A stretch of DNA of 36,775 nucleotides, taken from positions 1 through 36,775 of the IMG/VR virus record IMGVR_UViG_3300023184_000302, one strand, 5' to 3'. The notes under the pieces are model-generated. The model did no database searches and was not told the DNA's origin. It saw nothing but the letters and a program-made list of their open reading frames with translations. The DNA comes from a virus. Made by a program: the position numbers and the translations under genes. Positions 7,218-16,900 of this stretch are shown here, in pieces (position 1 is the first letter of the stretch; every line of letters starts with the position of its first letter).

Positions 7218-9584
7218 GTGTTAATCGTTGTCCCAGTATCTAGTCACGATGCTGATTTAGTAGAGGATTTCTGTGGGGTATTGCAATTTTTGGGCCCCTA
7301 CCCTACTAGAGAAGTGTTGGTTGTGGCTCGCCCATCGGATAAAGATCATGCCTTGAAAGTAGCGGAGGGGTTATCAAGCTCGTTTGCAAAAGTATCAGTA
7401 CATATTTTTAGGGATAACGGGCCGCATGGATGGCCGCAGGGCCCCAATTTTTATTGGCATAGTACGATCAGTTATCTTGATAGCATAAGTAATACCTCCC
7501 CTTGGTTTTGGATGGAACTTGATACTACCCCAGTGGATGTAGGGTGGATAGACAAACTAGCTGACGAGTATTTATATTCGGGGAAACCGTTTTTAGGGAT
7601 GTTCCAAAATAGCCCCCCAAGAAAAACGGAAGTAGGTGGGGGCACAAAAATGGAGTATATCACACACTTAGTGGGAGTAGCTGTATATCCTCCTGATATG
7701 GCTAAATATAAAACGTGGAAATCCTGCATAGACATTCCACTAGCGTTTGATGTACTATGTGGGGGAGAAATACTACCAAAAAGCAAGCCATCTAAAATAA
7801 TGCAGCACTGCTTTAGGACATGGTTTTATAAATGCACAGATATGGGGCTGTGTGGGATAGACACTACATTTAAAAAAGAGGGCGAAAAATTTGGCAACCC
7901 CATTAGACAAGGGGTTTATTTAGTACACGGATGCACGGATGGCTCGTTAGCAAGGTTGATAATGAATAAGCCGTGGTATGGAACTTCTGTATCTTTAGGC
8001 CACCAGTTTGTTCCCTGCTATCTACACGTACCAAAGTGCGGTGGAACGTATACTCGGGAAGCTCTACAGCTGGCCTTTTCGATTTATTGCTATTCCAATG
8101 GAGCGCTAGACTACAAGATATTCTCGGTTTTTATGGATAACCAAAAGTCGCCGCATCTTATTGTATTTGCCATGTCTTTACGTAGCATGTTACATGAAAG
8201 TAGAAAAGCGTATGTGGATGTCACAATGCCTGAGCTTGAAATGGCACTTAAAACTGAGGGCGTTGATATATTTGCCGTTATTGTTACTAGCGCATCCATG
8301 CTTGGTAATAGCCATTTAAATTTACGAACTGTAGAGTCGTTATCAGATAAGCCGTTTAAATATTTAATGTCTTATAGGGAACCATTACATAGGTGCGTAT
8401 CTATGTATTTTGAGATTAAAAAACAGGAGTTACAGCTTCCGGTATTTGTAGATGGAAATGAATTATCGGTACGTGACTTTGTTGCATATTTTAATAGTGA
8501 CTTTTGTGAATATAACTGGACTGCCTTATTTATATCTAAAATATTTGATATACCTATTGAAGACGTTGAAAATTATGCAAAAGCACACATAACTATGTAT
8601 GACACCTCATTAGCTGCAGCGGGGTTGCACCACACACTAGACCGCATTTATAGCAACAAGTACATATCCAGCTATTTATTGGAGGGCGGGTATATTGAAA
8701 ACATACTACATAGGAATTCATCGTCGGAAAATAAAACCAAGTATTTATCGGCTATATCAAACGAGGAGATGGATACATTTATGTCTAAAAACTCGTACGA
8801 TCAGATATTGTATGATAACTGCGTTAGGAAAGCTAATGACGAACTACCCAAACCTAAGGGATATAACCATAACGTAATTTGTTATTATGAACAATTCGAC
8901 AATAAGTTTTCTAGAGATAGTGAACAGTTTCTTGAAATTTGGAAAAGGAGCTGGGAAAACAGAGGATGGAACCCTATTATACTAGGTGAAAAAGATGCAA
9001 AACAGAACCCGCTTTACGCACGAATAGATATTGATTATCCTGATTCTAATTTTTACAAAACAGATAATCGGAATTGGAGGTACCACAGGAGTTGTTACCG
9101 TAGGCTTTTAGCCTACTGTCAATATGTTCGCATAAATGGAGCTACATTATATGCGGATTACGATGTTATAAATTATAGTTTTACCCCTGATATTTTGAAT
9201 TATATGCAAGAGGATTCAGTTCTCAAAAGCGAACGATGTGCTGTTTATTTAGGTCAACGCGGATTAAATGATATAGAACAAGCTATCAATCGGTTCGATA
9301 AAGACCCAGGAGAAATTTCTAATTGTTGGTCAGATAGAAATTCGAGCAGCGATATGCATGTAATTGCAAGATTTACTACTGTCTTTAAAACGATTACATG
9401 TAATTTAATTACTAAAGAATGTTCGGAAAAAAATAGAACATACTACTGCCAGAATGCTGCACAAGATGGGTATATGGATTCACCGTTAGTGCATTATGAT
9501 GGAGGAACGCGAGGTAGAAATATACCAGAAGAGTACAAAGAGTTACCTAGAGCTGAATTAGTTCAAAAGTTAAGACCTACTTAA
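7218..9584 (+). CDS. Three-domain glycosyltransferase-sulfotransferase-glycosyltransferase
   Basis: The 788-residue protein starts at GTG 7218, directly after the upstream stop; no nearby ATG fits. Residues about 1-245 look like a GT-A glycosyltransferase: LIVVPVSSHDADLV opening, NGPHGWPQGPN, and ELDTTPVD with Asp102. Residues about 265-500 resemble a sulfotransferase. HVPKCGGTYT (270-279) matches the 5'-phosphosulfate loop that binds PAPS, and SYREPLHRCVSMYF (385-398) matches the 3'-phosphate site with Arg387 and Ser395. Residues about 550-788 form a second glycosyltransferase-like domain with YADYDVIN (Asp647, Asp649). The likely role is to build and sulfate a glycan on a virion or host surface. 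The substrate is unknown. The DNA is AT-richer than the flanking virion genes. Confidence 0.72.
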   Translation: MLIVVPVSSHDADLVEDFCGVLQFLGPYPTREVLVVARPSDKDHALKVAEGLSSSFAKVSVHIFRDNGPHGWPQGPNFYWHSTISYLDSISNTSPWFWMELDTTPVDVGWIDKLADEYLYSGKPFLGMFQNSPPRKTEVGGGTKMEYITHLVGVAVYPPDMAKYKTWKSCIDIPLAFDVLCGGEILPKSKPSKIMQHCFRTWFYKCTDMGLCGIDTTFKKEGEKFGNPIRQGVYLVHGCTDGSLARLIMNKPWYGTSVSLGHQFVPCYLHVPKCGGTYTREALQLAFSIYCYSNGALDYKIFSVFMDNQKSPHLIVFAMSLRSMLHESRKAYVDVTMPELEMALKTEGVDIFAVIVTSASMLGNSHLNLRTVESLSDKPFKYLMSYREPLHRCVSMYFEIKKQELQLPVFVDGNELSVRDFVAYFNSDFCEYNWTALFISKIFDIPIEDVENYAKAHITMYDTSLAAAGLHHTLDRIYSNKYISSYLLEGGYIENILHRNSSSENKTKYLSAISNEEMDTFMSKNSYDQILYDNCVRKANDELPKPKGYNHNVICYYEQFDNKFSRDSEQFLEIWKRSWENRGWNPIILGEKDAKQNPLYARIDIDYPDSNFYKTDNRNWRYHRSCYRRLLAYCQYVRINGATLYADYDVINYSFTPDILNYMQEDSVLKSERCAVYLGQRGLNDIEQAINRFDKDPGEISNCWSDRNSSSDMHVIARFTTVFKTITCNLITKECSEKNRTYYCQNAAQDGYMDSPLVHYDGGTRGRNIPEEYKELPRAELVQKLRPT

Positions 9585-9586
9585 AT

Positions 9587-10870
9587 ATGCTAAATACCAC
9601 ACCCAAGATACATCATCCAAATTCAGACATGCAAAAACTCTTTGATGATTATGCCGTAAGAGTTTCCGAATGGAAAGATATTGGTATAGATAGAGATTTG
9701 CCTACTATTCATTGTATAAAAAATGGGAACTATGTGATATGGTCAAACTTGCATTCGTCTCCGTGTAATCAAAGTGCATGGAACGAAAGTAGAGTAATAC
9801 AGGGCAGCGGGTGGTCAGACCCTTTTAAAATTAACTCAGAGGATAGAGAGAATTGTTTATATTATAATGAGATTATGTGGAATGATTATAATATAAAAAA
9901 TTTAAAAAAAAATCCTAAGACAAGAGTATTGGAGGGAAACTATGTCGGATTTCATTCTTGGTGGCCAAACAACTATGGTCATACGCTGCAGGAGAATTTA
10001 CCTTTGCTTGCGTACTTAAAGGCAACTGTAAATGATTCGTTTAGGTTTTTAATGCTCGATACGTCCGCTATCAAAAACATAATTAAAACCTTTGATGAAA
10101 ACTTCTATAATAGGATAGAGTGGATTGCCTCTGGGGAAATTATACGGGTTGCTGGAAATCTAATCGTGCCAACGCCTGATCATTATCCGTGCATAATGGC
10201 AAAAAATTTAATGTCGTATTTGATAGATTGGGTTTCGTCTTCATTACCAAAACCAGTTGAAAGAAATAATATTATTTTTTATACTAGGAATAACGCCACT
10301 ATTTATCGTGTTTTGAATTTGGAAAATGAAAGAGATGTTATTGAATGTTTAAAAAAATTCTTAATAGATAACAAAATAGATGGCAACCTCGTAATTTTTT
10401 CTGGCAAAGACGAAAATGGAAATGTATTGCCTGTCGATGAACAAATCTCAATATTTAGATCGGCACATACAATTATCGGTCCGCACGGCACGGGAACAAC
10501 TAATATGGTGTGGTGCGATTTTAGTAGTGATTCGCGCATTAAATTATTAGAGTTTTGTCCTGGGCCTATTGGGTATTCACATCAAGTTCAGCAGGAATTC
10601 AACGGGCATCATACGGTATTTAGGGGGCTTCCTTTGGATTACAATATTATTTTGTACGAACCACAATCAACACAAAGGGAAACTTTTGTTGATCTAGGTG
10701 ATTTTAATACAGCGCTTGCCGCTTTGTTCTCCAAAAGCATGACTGGCCCAGAACACAAAGAAGAGCAAAAGGCAATTGAATTGGAGGAAGGGCGGCACCC
10801 TATGTGGAAAAATGATTATAATCCTATGCTAGAAAAAGAAACCATAGATAACATGGTAATCGATGGGTAA
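9587..10870 (+). CDS. GT61-family-like glycosyltransferase
   Basis: The 427-residue protein has the two signatures of the GT61 (DUF563) family: NNYGHTLQENLPLL near residue 130 (His132, Glu136) and EQISIFRSAHTIIGPHGTGTTNMVW around residues 285-307 (His300). GT61 enzymes transfer sugars such as xylose or GlcNAc from nucleotide sugars, in bacteria mostly for capsule-like polysaccharides. It begins 2 nt after the trimodular enzyme and shares its AT-rich composition, so the two form a cassette. There is no membrane segment. It probably adds a sugar to the same glycan; whether that is on a phage fibre or the host envelope cannot be told from sequence. Confidence 0.8.
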   Translation: MLNTTPKIHHPNSDMQKLFDDYAVRVSEWKDIGIDRDLPTIHCIKNGNYVIWSNLHSSPCNQSAWNESRVIQGSGWSDPFKINSEDRENCLYYNEIMWNDYNIKNLKKNPKTRVLEGNYVGFHSWWPNNYGHTLQENLPLLAYLKATVNDSFRFLMLDTSAIKNIIKTFDENFYNRIEWIASGEIIRVAGNLIVPTPDHYPCIMAKNLMSYLIDWVSSSLPKPVERNNIIFYTRNNATIYRVLNLENERDVIECLKKFLIDNKIDGNLVIFSGKDENGNVLPVDEQISIFRSAHTIIGPHGTGTTNMVWCDFSSDSRIKLLEFCPGPIGYSHQVQQEFNGHHTVFRGLPLDYNIILYEPQSTQRETFVDLGDFNTALAALFSKSMTGPEHKEEQKAIELEEGRHPMWKNDYNPMLEKETIDNMVIDG

Positions 10871-10937
10871 CTCATGCGTTGTTAAAATAACCCCTTGATA
10901 TTTTTCTTCGGGTGTATTATTAGCGTATCATCCCATA
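10871..10937 (+). promoter_or_regulatory. Intergenic region between the glycan cassette and connector genes
   Basis: This 67-nt gap is AT-rich and holds TTGATA, then TTCTTCGGGTG, then TATTAT. The hexamers resemble -35 and -10 boxes, but the spacing of about 14 nt is short. It is the longest non-coding gap in the + strand structural block and a plausible promoter for the downstream virion genes. Confidence 0.3.
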
Positions 10938-11117
10938 ATGAAACTAAACAACCTAAAACTAACAGATGCACAATTAGCCAACTTGAGGACGTTCATTGAT
11001 CGCTCGGAACTTAAAGTTTCTGAGGTGCCCGTATTGCTGGACTTAGTTAATGCTATCTCTTTGGCTACGCCAATTGAAGAAGAGGAAGTTTCCTCAAAAT
11101 TGGAAGAAACTGTATAG
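10938..11117 (+). CDS. Small acidic protein of unknown function
   Basis: This 59-residue frame runs from ATG 10938 to TAG 11115-11117 and fills the gap between the GT61 gene and the connector-like gene. It is helical, opens MKLNNLKLTDAQLANLRTFI and ends with a run of Glu (PIEEEEVSSKLEETV). The position, just before a head-tail gene, suggests a virion-assembly accessory, but I do not recognise it. Confidence 0.5.
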   Translation: MKLNNLKLTDAQLANLRTFIDRSELKVSEVPVLLDLVNAISLATPIEEEEVSSKLEETV

Positions 11118-11135
11118 GAGGCCAAGCAAACTGAT

Positions 11136-11774
11136 ATGCTCGTATCCGACGCTAGATCACTCCTATTAAAGTATGTCGGACCTCTCGGGGCCACCCCCTA
11201 CCCCGAATTCTTGAGCACTTTAAACCAGTTGAGAAAGAGATTTTTCGACTCTGGTAAGTGGAATGGGCTGGTAATTGAGCGTGTTTTAACTACCACCTCA
11301 CATGTATTTACTTTGCCTACTGACTGCGAGTCTATTTTAGGGGCCCAAATTGAGGGTCGCCCAGTAGTCGTTTATTCCAGGTACCATGAGTATCTTCCTG
11401 GCGGACCAGGAGAAGTTACGGCCACTAGCGGGGCTTCTATTTTGGCTATAATTGACCAAGGGGATCGGGAGTACAAAATAATGGGCAAAGCCGATAGCAA
11501 ACCGACTGAGTTGCGCTTGACGTGTAAACTTCGTTACAAAGACTTGCAAATAGATAGCGACGTTGTGAATCCTGATAACGTGGGGGCTTTGAAACTCGGT
11601 CTGATGTCTCTCGCTTATGAAGACCAGAATGACCTTGAGAGGGCTGAGCAGTATTTCTCAAAAGCGCTAATGCTACTCAATGGTGAGGTAAAAGAAGCTC
11701 GCGGGGCATCGCAGTCCGTGCTGCAACAAAGCCCACATGGTTTCCATACAGGTAGACTTCGTTCCCTTTTTTAG
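11136..11774 (+). CDS. Head-tail connector / tail tubular-like protein
   Basis: The 212-residue protein resembles head-completion or tail tubular adaptor proteins. It has an N-terminal helix with RKRFFDSGKWNGL, a beta-rich middle (FTLPTDCESILGAQIEGRPV) and a long C-terminal helix, DNVGALKLGLMSLAYEDQN followed by LERAEQYFSKAL. The 'ALKLGLMALAYEDxND' helix is common in gp4-like adaptors, which bind under the portal and join head to tail. AGGAGG occurs 14 nt upstream of the ATG, too far for an ordinary Shine-Dalgarno site, and no other in-frame start lies between. Its place before internal-virion-like genes fits a podovirus-type order. Confidence 0.6.
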   Translation: MLVSDARSLLLKYVGPLGATPYPEFLSTLNQLRKRFFDSGKWNGLVIERVLTTTSHVFTLPTDCESILGAQIEGRPVVVYSRYHEYLPGGPGEVTATSGASILAIIDQGDREYKIMGKADSKPTELRLTCKLRYKDLQIDSDVVNPDNVGALKLGLMSLAYEDQNDLERAEQYFSKALMLLNGEVKEARGASQSVLQQSPHGFHTGRLRSLF

Positions 11775-11788
11775 AACATTAAAACACT

Positions 11789-12772
11789 ATGGCTATTATA
11801 TCTCAAGAGCAAGCGGCTGAAGAAAACAGAAAACGACTTGAAGAAGAAGCCCAAAAAAATTCATCGGCATCACTCATCAATAATTTTAAAGATGATGTGC
11901 AGCTGAAGTCATTTCCTCAGGTGTCTCCAGAAGAACGTACTAGAGTAATGAATGAGCAAGCCGCAAAGATAAGCGGTTTGAGAGATAGCCTTCCAAGCCC
12001 AATACAAATGAACCAAGCAGGAGCTATTACGCCAGTAAGTGCTCCTATTGACCCATTTGTTAGCACTACTAAAGCTGAGCAGTACCTAAGCGGGTTGTCG
12101 ATACCTACAGTACCAATAGGTAACGGGGCATTCGCTAACCAATCTACTGCAGATAACATGGCGGCATTTAAGCAGACGCAGCGAGAAGGTGACCTTAAGG
12201 CAAAAAATGACTACGGTACAGCTTTAGCAAAAATTTACGAAAATGCTCCAGCTAGGCAAGCTGCAGCCAAAGCTGCTAACATGACTGATGAGGCTGGGCA
12301 AAAAGCTGGTATTGCTAGGTATGACAACTTTAGGCAAGGGATCGCTGACCGCGAACAAGACGAAAGGGATGTGCAGCAAGAGATGCGGCTCTCCAAAGAC
12401 CAGCTAGCAATGGCAAAGGCCAATATACAAAATATTAAAAGAGCCCAGCTTAGGGGCGAGGTAGTTAACCCTGCGCATATCGCGGCAGCACACGACTATC
12501 TAAGCAGAGCAGACCGTAGAACTGGGGGTGCCGTACACATTGATGAGCAGAAAAGACGGGCTGGTAGCAATGTTAAACTTTATCGGGATGACTCCATAGC
12601 TTTTAATAAAAAATATGGCATTTCAAATGAGGACTACTCTAGACCTAAGAATGATATGGCCCCCGTTGCAGCTCCCGCTCCCGCTCCCGCTGCCGCATCA
12701 ATAAAAAAACCTGAGGAGCGGGGCAGATATAGTAGGTCAAGTCCTTTTGATTCTATGATTGGTTACGTGTAA
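11789..12772 (+). CDS. Internal-virion-like helical protein
   Basis: The 327-residue product is rich in Ala, Gln, Lys and Glu and mostly predicted coil or helix: EQAAEENRKRLEEEAQKN at the start and REQDERDVQQEMRLSKDQLA in the middle. Near the end a tandem hexamer (GCTCCC repeats, about 12666-12690) encodes an APAPAPA tract. It lacks membrane segments and catalytic motifs. It lies between the connector-like gene and the giant gene, where podoviruses keep internal core proteins that are ejected with DNA. The assignment depends on composition and location. Confidence 0.45.
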   Translation: MAIISQEQAAEENRKRLEEEAQKNSSASLINNFKDDVQLKSFPQVSPEERTRVMNEQAAKISGLRDSLPSPIQMNQAGAITPVSAPIDPFVSTTKAEQYLSGLSIPTVPIGNGAFANQSTADNMAAFKQTQREGDLKAKNDYGTALAKIYENAPARQAAAKAANMTDEAGQKAGIARYDNFRQGIADREQDERDVQQEMRLSKDQLAMAKANIQNIKRAQLRGEVVNPAHIAAAHDYLSRADRRTGGAVHIDEQKRRAGSNVKLYRDDSIAFNKKYGISNEDYSRPKNDMAPVAAPAPAPAAASIKKPEERGRYSRSSPFDSMIGYV

Positions 12773-12786
12773 GGGTTTATTAAAGT

Positions 12787-13914
12787 ATGGATGCTCAATC
12801 AACACAACCTTTTCAATCTGCTGCAGACTCTTACGGGCTAGCACCAAGATCAGAGTCTTCCAGCTTGCCTGGAGCCCCAACGCCTTCATCAACAACTAAG
12901 AGGTTAACTAACCGAGAGTTGGCTGATTTATCCGCATACCGAAACACGGATTTGCATGATAGTATTAGGGAGAGCGAGCGGCAAGAGGCGATACTCTACA
13001 AGCAGGATATGGATATCCGTAAAGAATCCGCAGCGTGGCAAGATACTCAAGAGATCAGAAGCCAGGCCAGGCCAGCTTTGAGCGAACTTTCTAAATTAAA
13101 CCCAAGTTCCCCTACCTACAAGGAAGATCGGGATTCTATTTTCAATAGGTACCCTATGGCGGCTCTCGATGATGCCGTTAAATCTGTAGATACGGGCAAG
13201 AATGGGATGTTTGATGTGTTAAACGCCGATAAAATTCGCCAGCAAGCGCAGGAATTTACCCGTGAAACACAGCAGATTGGGCATGGGTACCAACTTGATG
13301 AGACCAAATATAGCCGTGAGTTGCAACGTGAAGATGCTAGCGATAATCTCAAAACACAGATGACAGGGTTGCTAATGAAGCTGTCTCCGCAAGCCAGAGA
13401 GCAACATCAGCAGCTAGTTAGAGAGGGCGTAGACCCAAGGGACGCTCTATTAAAAGTAGAGGCCGACAATAAAGACTATATCGCAAGTTCCGATGCTAAA
13501 GAAGCTAGAGCTGGCATGAATAAGTCCCAAGCTCAAGTTGCTAAAGCTAACGCTGAAATAGCCAAAATCAAAGCTGATCCTATGCTTTCGTCGTCGGACC
13601 AGGCTACAATGACGACTCTATTGCAACCGCACTTAGACGCTATAGCGGAAGCCAGAGATTCCTATGACTTTGATAAGCATATTTTGGATACTTATATGGC
13701 GCAGCGAGGTATCGCTAAACCCAAGAAGGAGGAGACTCAAACGCGTAGTATTTCGGGAACTACTGAGTCTAAAAATGCAGCTACAACGGTAGCTCCTGTA
13801 AAGTCATTACTCCCAAAAAATAGGGACTGGGGTGAAATGCCTGCGGAAGACACCATCTACAGAGATAAAGACGGACAAGTTTACAAAGGTAAACCGCAAC
13901 TACCTTCTTTATAA
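12787..13914 (+). CDS. Internal-virion-like helical protein
   Basis: The 375-residue product has a disordered Ser/Pro-rich start (SSLPGAPTPSSTTKR) and then long charged helices (ESERQEAILYKQDMDIRKES; KSQAQVAKANAEIAKIKAD) typical of coiled coils. The C-terminus, EMPAEDTIYRDKDGQVYKG, looks like a small beta hairpin. It follows a similar coiled protein with a 14-nt gap and precedes the 2972-residue gene by 20 nt. All three are probably packaged together as internal or ejection proteins. I do not recognise a named family. Confidence 0.45.
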   Translation: MDAQSTQPFQSAADSYGLAPRSESSSLPGAPTPSSTTKRLTNRELADLSAYRNTDLHDSIRESERQEAILYKQDMDIRKESAAWQDTQEIRSQARPALSELSKLNPSSPTYKEDRDSIFNRYPMAALDDAVKSVDTGKNGMFDVLNADKIRQQAQEFTRETQQIGHGYQLDETKYSRELQREDASDNLKTQMTGLLMKLSPQAREQHQQLVREGVDPRDALLKVEADNKDYIASSDAKEARAGMNKSQAQVAKANAEIAKIKADPMLSSSDQATMTTLLQPHLDAIAEARDSYDFDKHILDTYMAQRGIAKPKKEETQTRSISGTTESKNAATTVAPVKSLLPKNRDWGEMPAEDTIYRDKDGQVYKGKPQLPSL

Positions 13915-13934
13915 AAATTACGCTATAACATTAC

Positions 13935-16900
13935 ATGCTTACCCTTGACGACCCACTTGAGAAAGAGAGTTCTGAAGACGATAAACCGACTGCCTTGATC
14001 CCCCCTTCTTGGGATGATGTTGAGGCTGATGAAGAATACCAATCTTTAGATAATAGATACAAGCGGGAGACGTTGTCTAATTGGGCGAAGCTAACGCGAG
14101 ATTATGCCGCTAATACTGGGCAAGTGGATTCCCTTAAAGATGTGGAAGAGTTTGTCAAGTTTAAGGATTCGGAGTTAGCCCCAAGTACCATGGAGGGAAT
14201 TGTGAACTCTGGTAAAAATGCTTGGGACTCTTCCACTCAGGCGCTGCTTGCTACAACTCGTGTAGATGACGCTGCTGCTCAACGGATATCCGAACTTGAG
14301 CGTGATAAGAAGGCACGGCAAATATCCCCAGATTACGAAGCGTACCAAAAAGCAGAGGGGTGGAACGCTGTTGGAGAATTTTTATCTAATCCTATTGAGA
14401 TAACCACAAACATAGTGGGAGAAGGGCTTGCAGGTAGTGTGCCTGCATTAGCGGCGGGAGCTGGAACTGGTCTTGCGGCGGGAGCTGTTGGGTCAATTGC
14501 GGGTCCTGCTGGTTCGGCTGTAGGCTATACAGCTGGACAAGTTGCAGGAACTTTTGCTGGGTCGCTCGCTACGGAATATGGAAGCAAAGTTTTAGATGAG
14601 CTGCAAAAAGCTGGGATGGATATGTCTAACCCAGATAGCATTAAGAGTTATTTTTCAGATGAGGAGAAACTATCTCCGATACGCAAAAAAGCATTGATTC
14701 GAGGGGTCCCCGTTGCTGCTTTTGATGCAATTTCCGCTGGCATAGCAGGAAAACTTGGGAGGGTATTTGGTAGCGGAATATTAAAAGAGGGCGAAAAAGT
14801 TATTGGCAAAAAATTTGCCACCAAAACAGGAGAAGCCTTAACTGAAATGGGAGCCCAAGGGCTTGCTGGCGGATTAGGTGAAATTGCTGGTACTGTAGCT
14901 GCTGGTGATGACATATCTTGGAAAGATGTATTTGCTGAAGTAGTAGGTGAGTTTGGGCCTGGCTCGCTTAAAGTAGCTCAAAGCAAACTTCGTGATAGCT
15001 TTGCTGGTAGGGCTGTTAAACGTGCAGCTACTAACGCTGAAAACAATAATGCGCCTGCCACGGCAAATGCTTTACGAGAGAAATTTGACAGAGACGTAGC
15101 CCAATTTGCCAGAGACGTAGCTCAATCGCAATCTGATGCGTCCACAAATGCAAACGATATTTTGGATGACATGGAGGGTAATGATACCGACACTGACGAA
15201 TCTGGAAAGTCGGGTGTAATATCTGAAGCACAAGCCAACAAGCCCACAAATGTTGAAAACCCTGTAACCCTGCAACCCCTTAACGGAAAAGCCCCAGTAC
15301 AAAATGAACTCACGTTAAATGGTAAGCCATTAGCAGATACTTCGGATACCGAGCTGCAAGCATTCGGAGAAGGCCTTAAAACTAACTACGACAAGCTTAG
15401 CCCTGAGGATAAAACGGCAACCGATAATACACTTAAACAAGTTGCCGACGAACAGGCTCGCAGGGTTGCAGGGTTGCAGCCCCAGCCTAAAACGGTGGCT
15501 CAGATCCCTCCCCCACCAGACCCCATTTTCACAAAGGATACCACTATTGAAGAGGTATCTAGGGAACTTGAGTCCCGTAAATCACTACTTCAAACAACTG
15601 ACTTTGGTGAAGCTGGCAATGCTAAGCTGCAAGATTCAGTTAATAAACTTGAAGTATTACAGGGGGCATTGGGGACTCCTGCAGTCGCAGAAGCTGCAAC
15701 ACCCTCCCCCACTATTTTACCGCAGGATGGACAAGTGGCTAAGTCGGGAGGCTCATATCCTCCAGTCGCGGGTTCGACTCCCGCTCCTGCAACCACTGTC
15801 GAAGATAATGCGGCTGGTCTAGTTACTCCAGAGGTTGTGCCTGTAGCCGAGACTCCCGCTCCTGCAACCACTGTCGAAGATAGTGCTACCGGTCCAGTTA
15901 CTCCAGCGATTCCTGAGACCCCTACCCCAGTTACCCCAGCGGTTCCTGAGAACCCTACCCCAGTTATCCCAGCGGTAGAACCAGCTCCTGCGGTAGCCGC
16001 CACAGCGGTATCTACTGAAAATACTATCGAAACACCACCTGATATTGCTGTGCCGCAAGACGCCACACCTATCGGACCTGAAGCAACAGGACCCCTGGAC
16101 ATGATCAGCCAGGAGGTGGTTTCCTCTTCCAATGAAGCAAACGACGCCATTGCAAAGTTGCGTCAAATGCCAGCGGAGGAAGTTGAATCAGCAGACCCAG
16201 AATCTCTGCTAGCCGATAAGCCAGCCTCGTCGGTGCTTGCCTTGTTTAAGGGGCTCGGTAGCACCGTTGAGGCCCAGCCAGTAGAACAAAATGAATCATT
16301 CGGTGATTACCTTGAGCGCACTGGAACTTCGATCTACGATTTTGATACTCGCCCCACAGTTTATGACGAAGCTAGTAGGGTGTACGTGCCGCAGGGTGCG
16401 GACCCTTTTGAGTCTATTAAAGAACTCGCTACTGGGAAAAAAGAACTTGCTGATATTGCTGCACCTCCCGCGCAGGAATCCGTTCCGACGATTACAAAAG
16501 AGGAGGCCGCACGTCAGCAAAAGGCTAAAGAGACAGAAGATTTTTACGCTGACAATAAAAAAGATGCTGCTGTAGATACTGAGCCTACTAATACACAAGC
16601 CCCTATAGAAACCGAGAATCTGGAGGTTAAATTTGCGGGGGCAAAGGGGGTAATTAGCAAGAAAGCGTTGCCAGTTGTTGAGGCCCCTACGGGCGAGCTG
16701 GATTCTGACGGTAAGCCGATTACTAAAGTGGCCCCAGGGTTTGTAAATGACGCTGATGTTTTAGCTGAGGTACTTAATACCACTAAGGGCGCTGATCGAG
16801 TATACATACCGAAAAGCGAGTTAGAGAACATCGACCATGATAATATCGGTGTTGCGTATGAAAAAGATACTGGCAGAGCGTACGTTACCTTTGCCCGACA

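Noticed and set aside
10871-10937. A sigma-70 promoter with TTGATA and TATTAT
   Set aside because: The 14-nt spacing is too short for a confident call; kept only as a low-confidence regulatory region.
15460-15480. Reading the GGGTTGCA tandem copies as a CRISPR array
   Set aside because: The units are 8 nt, directly tandem or scattered, with no unique spacers of constant length and no cas genes.
15721-15795. Reading the tRNA as an attP integration site
   Set aside because: The tRNA is complete rather than a 3' fragment, lies in the middle of a structural gene, and no integrase or excisionase gene is near.
15590-16150. A 186-residue - strand frame rich in Gly, Val and Ser opposite the Pro-rich linker of the giant gene
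   Set aside because: The low-complexity repeats of the + strand linker create it; the + strand frame continues far on both sides.
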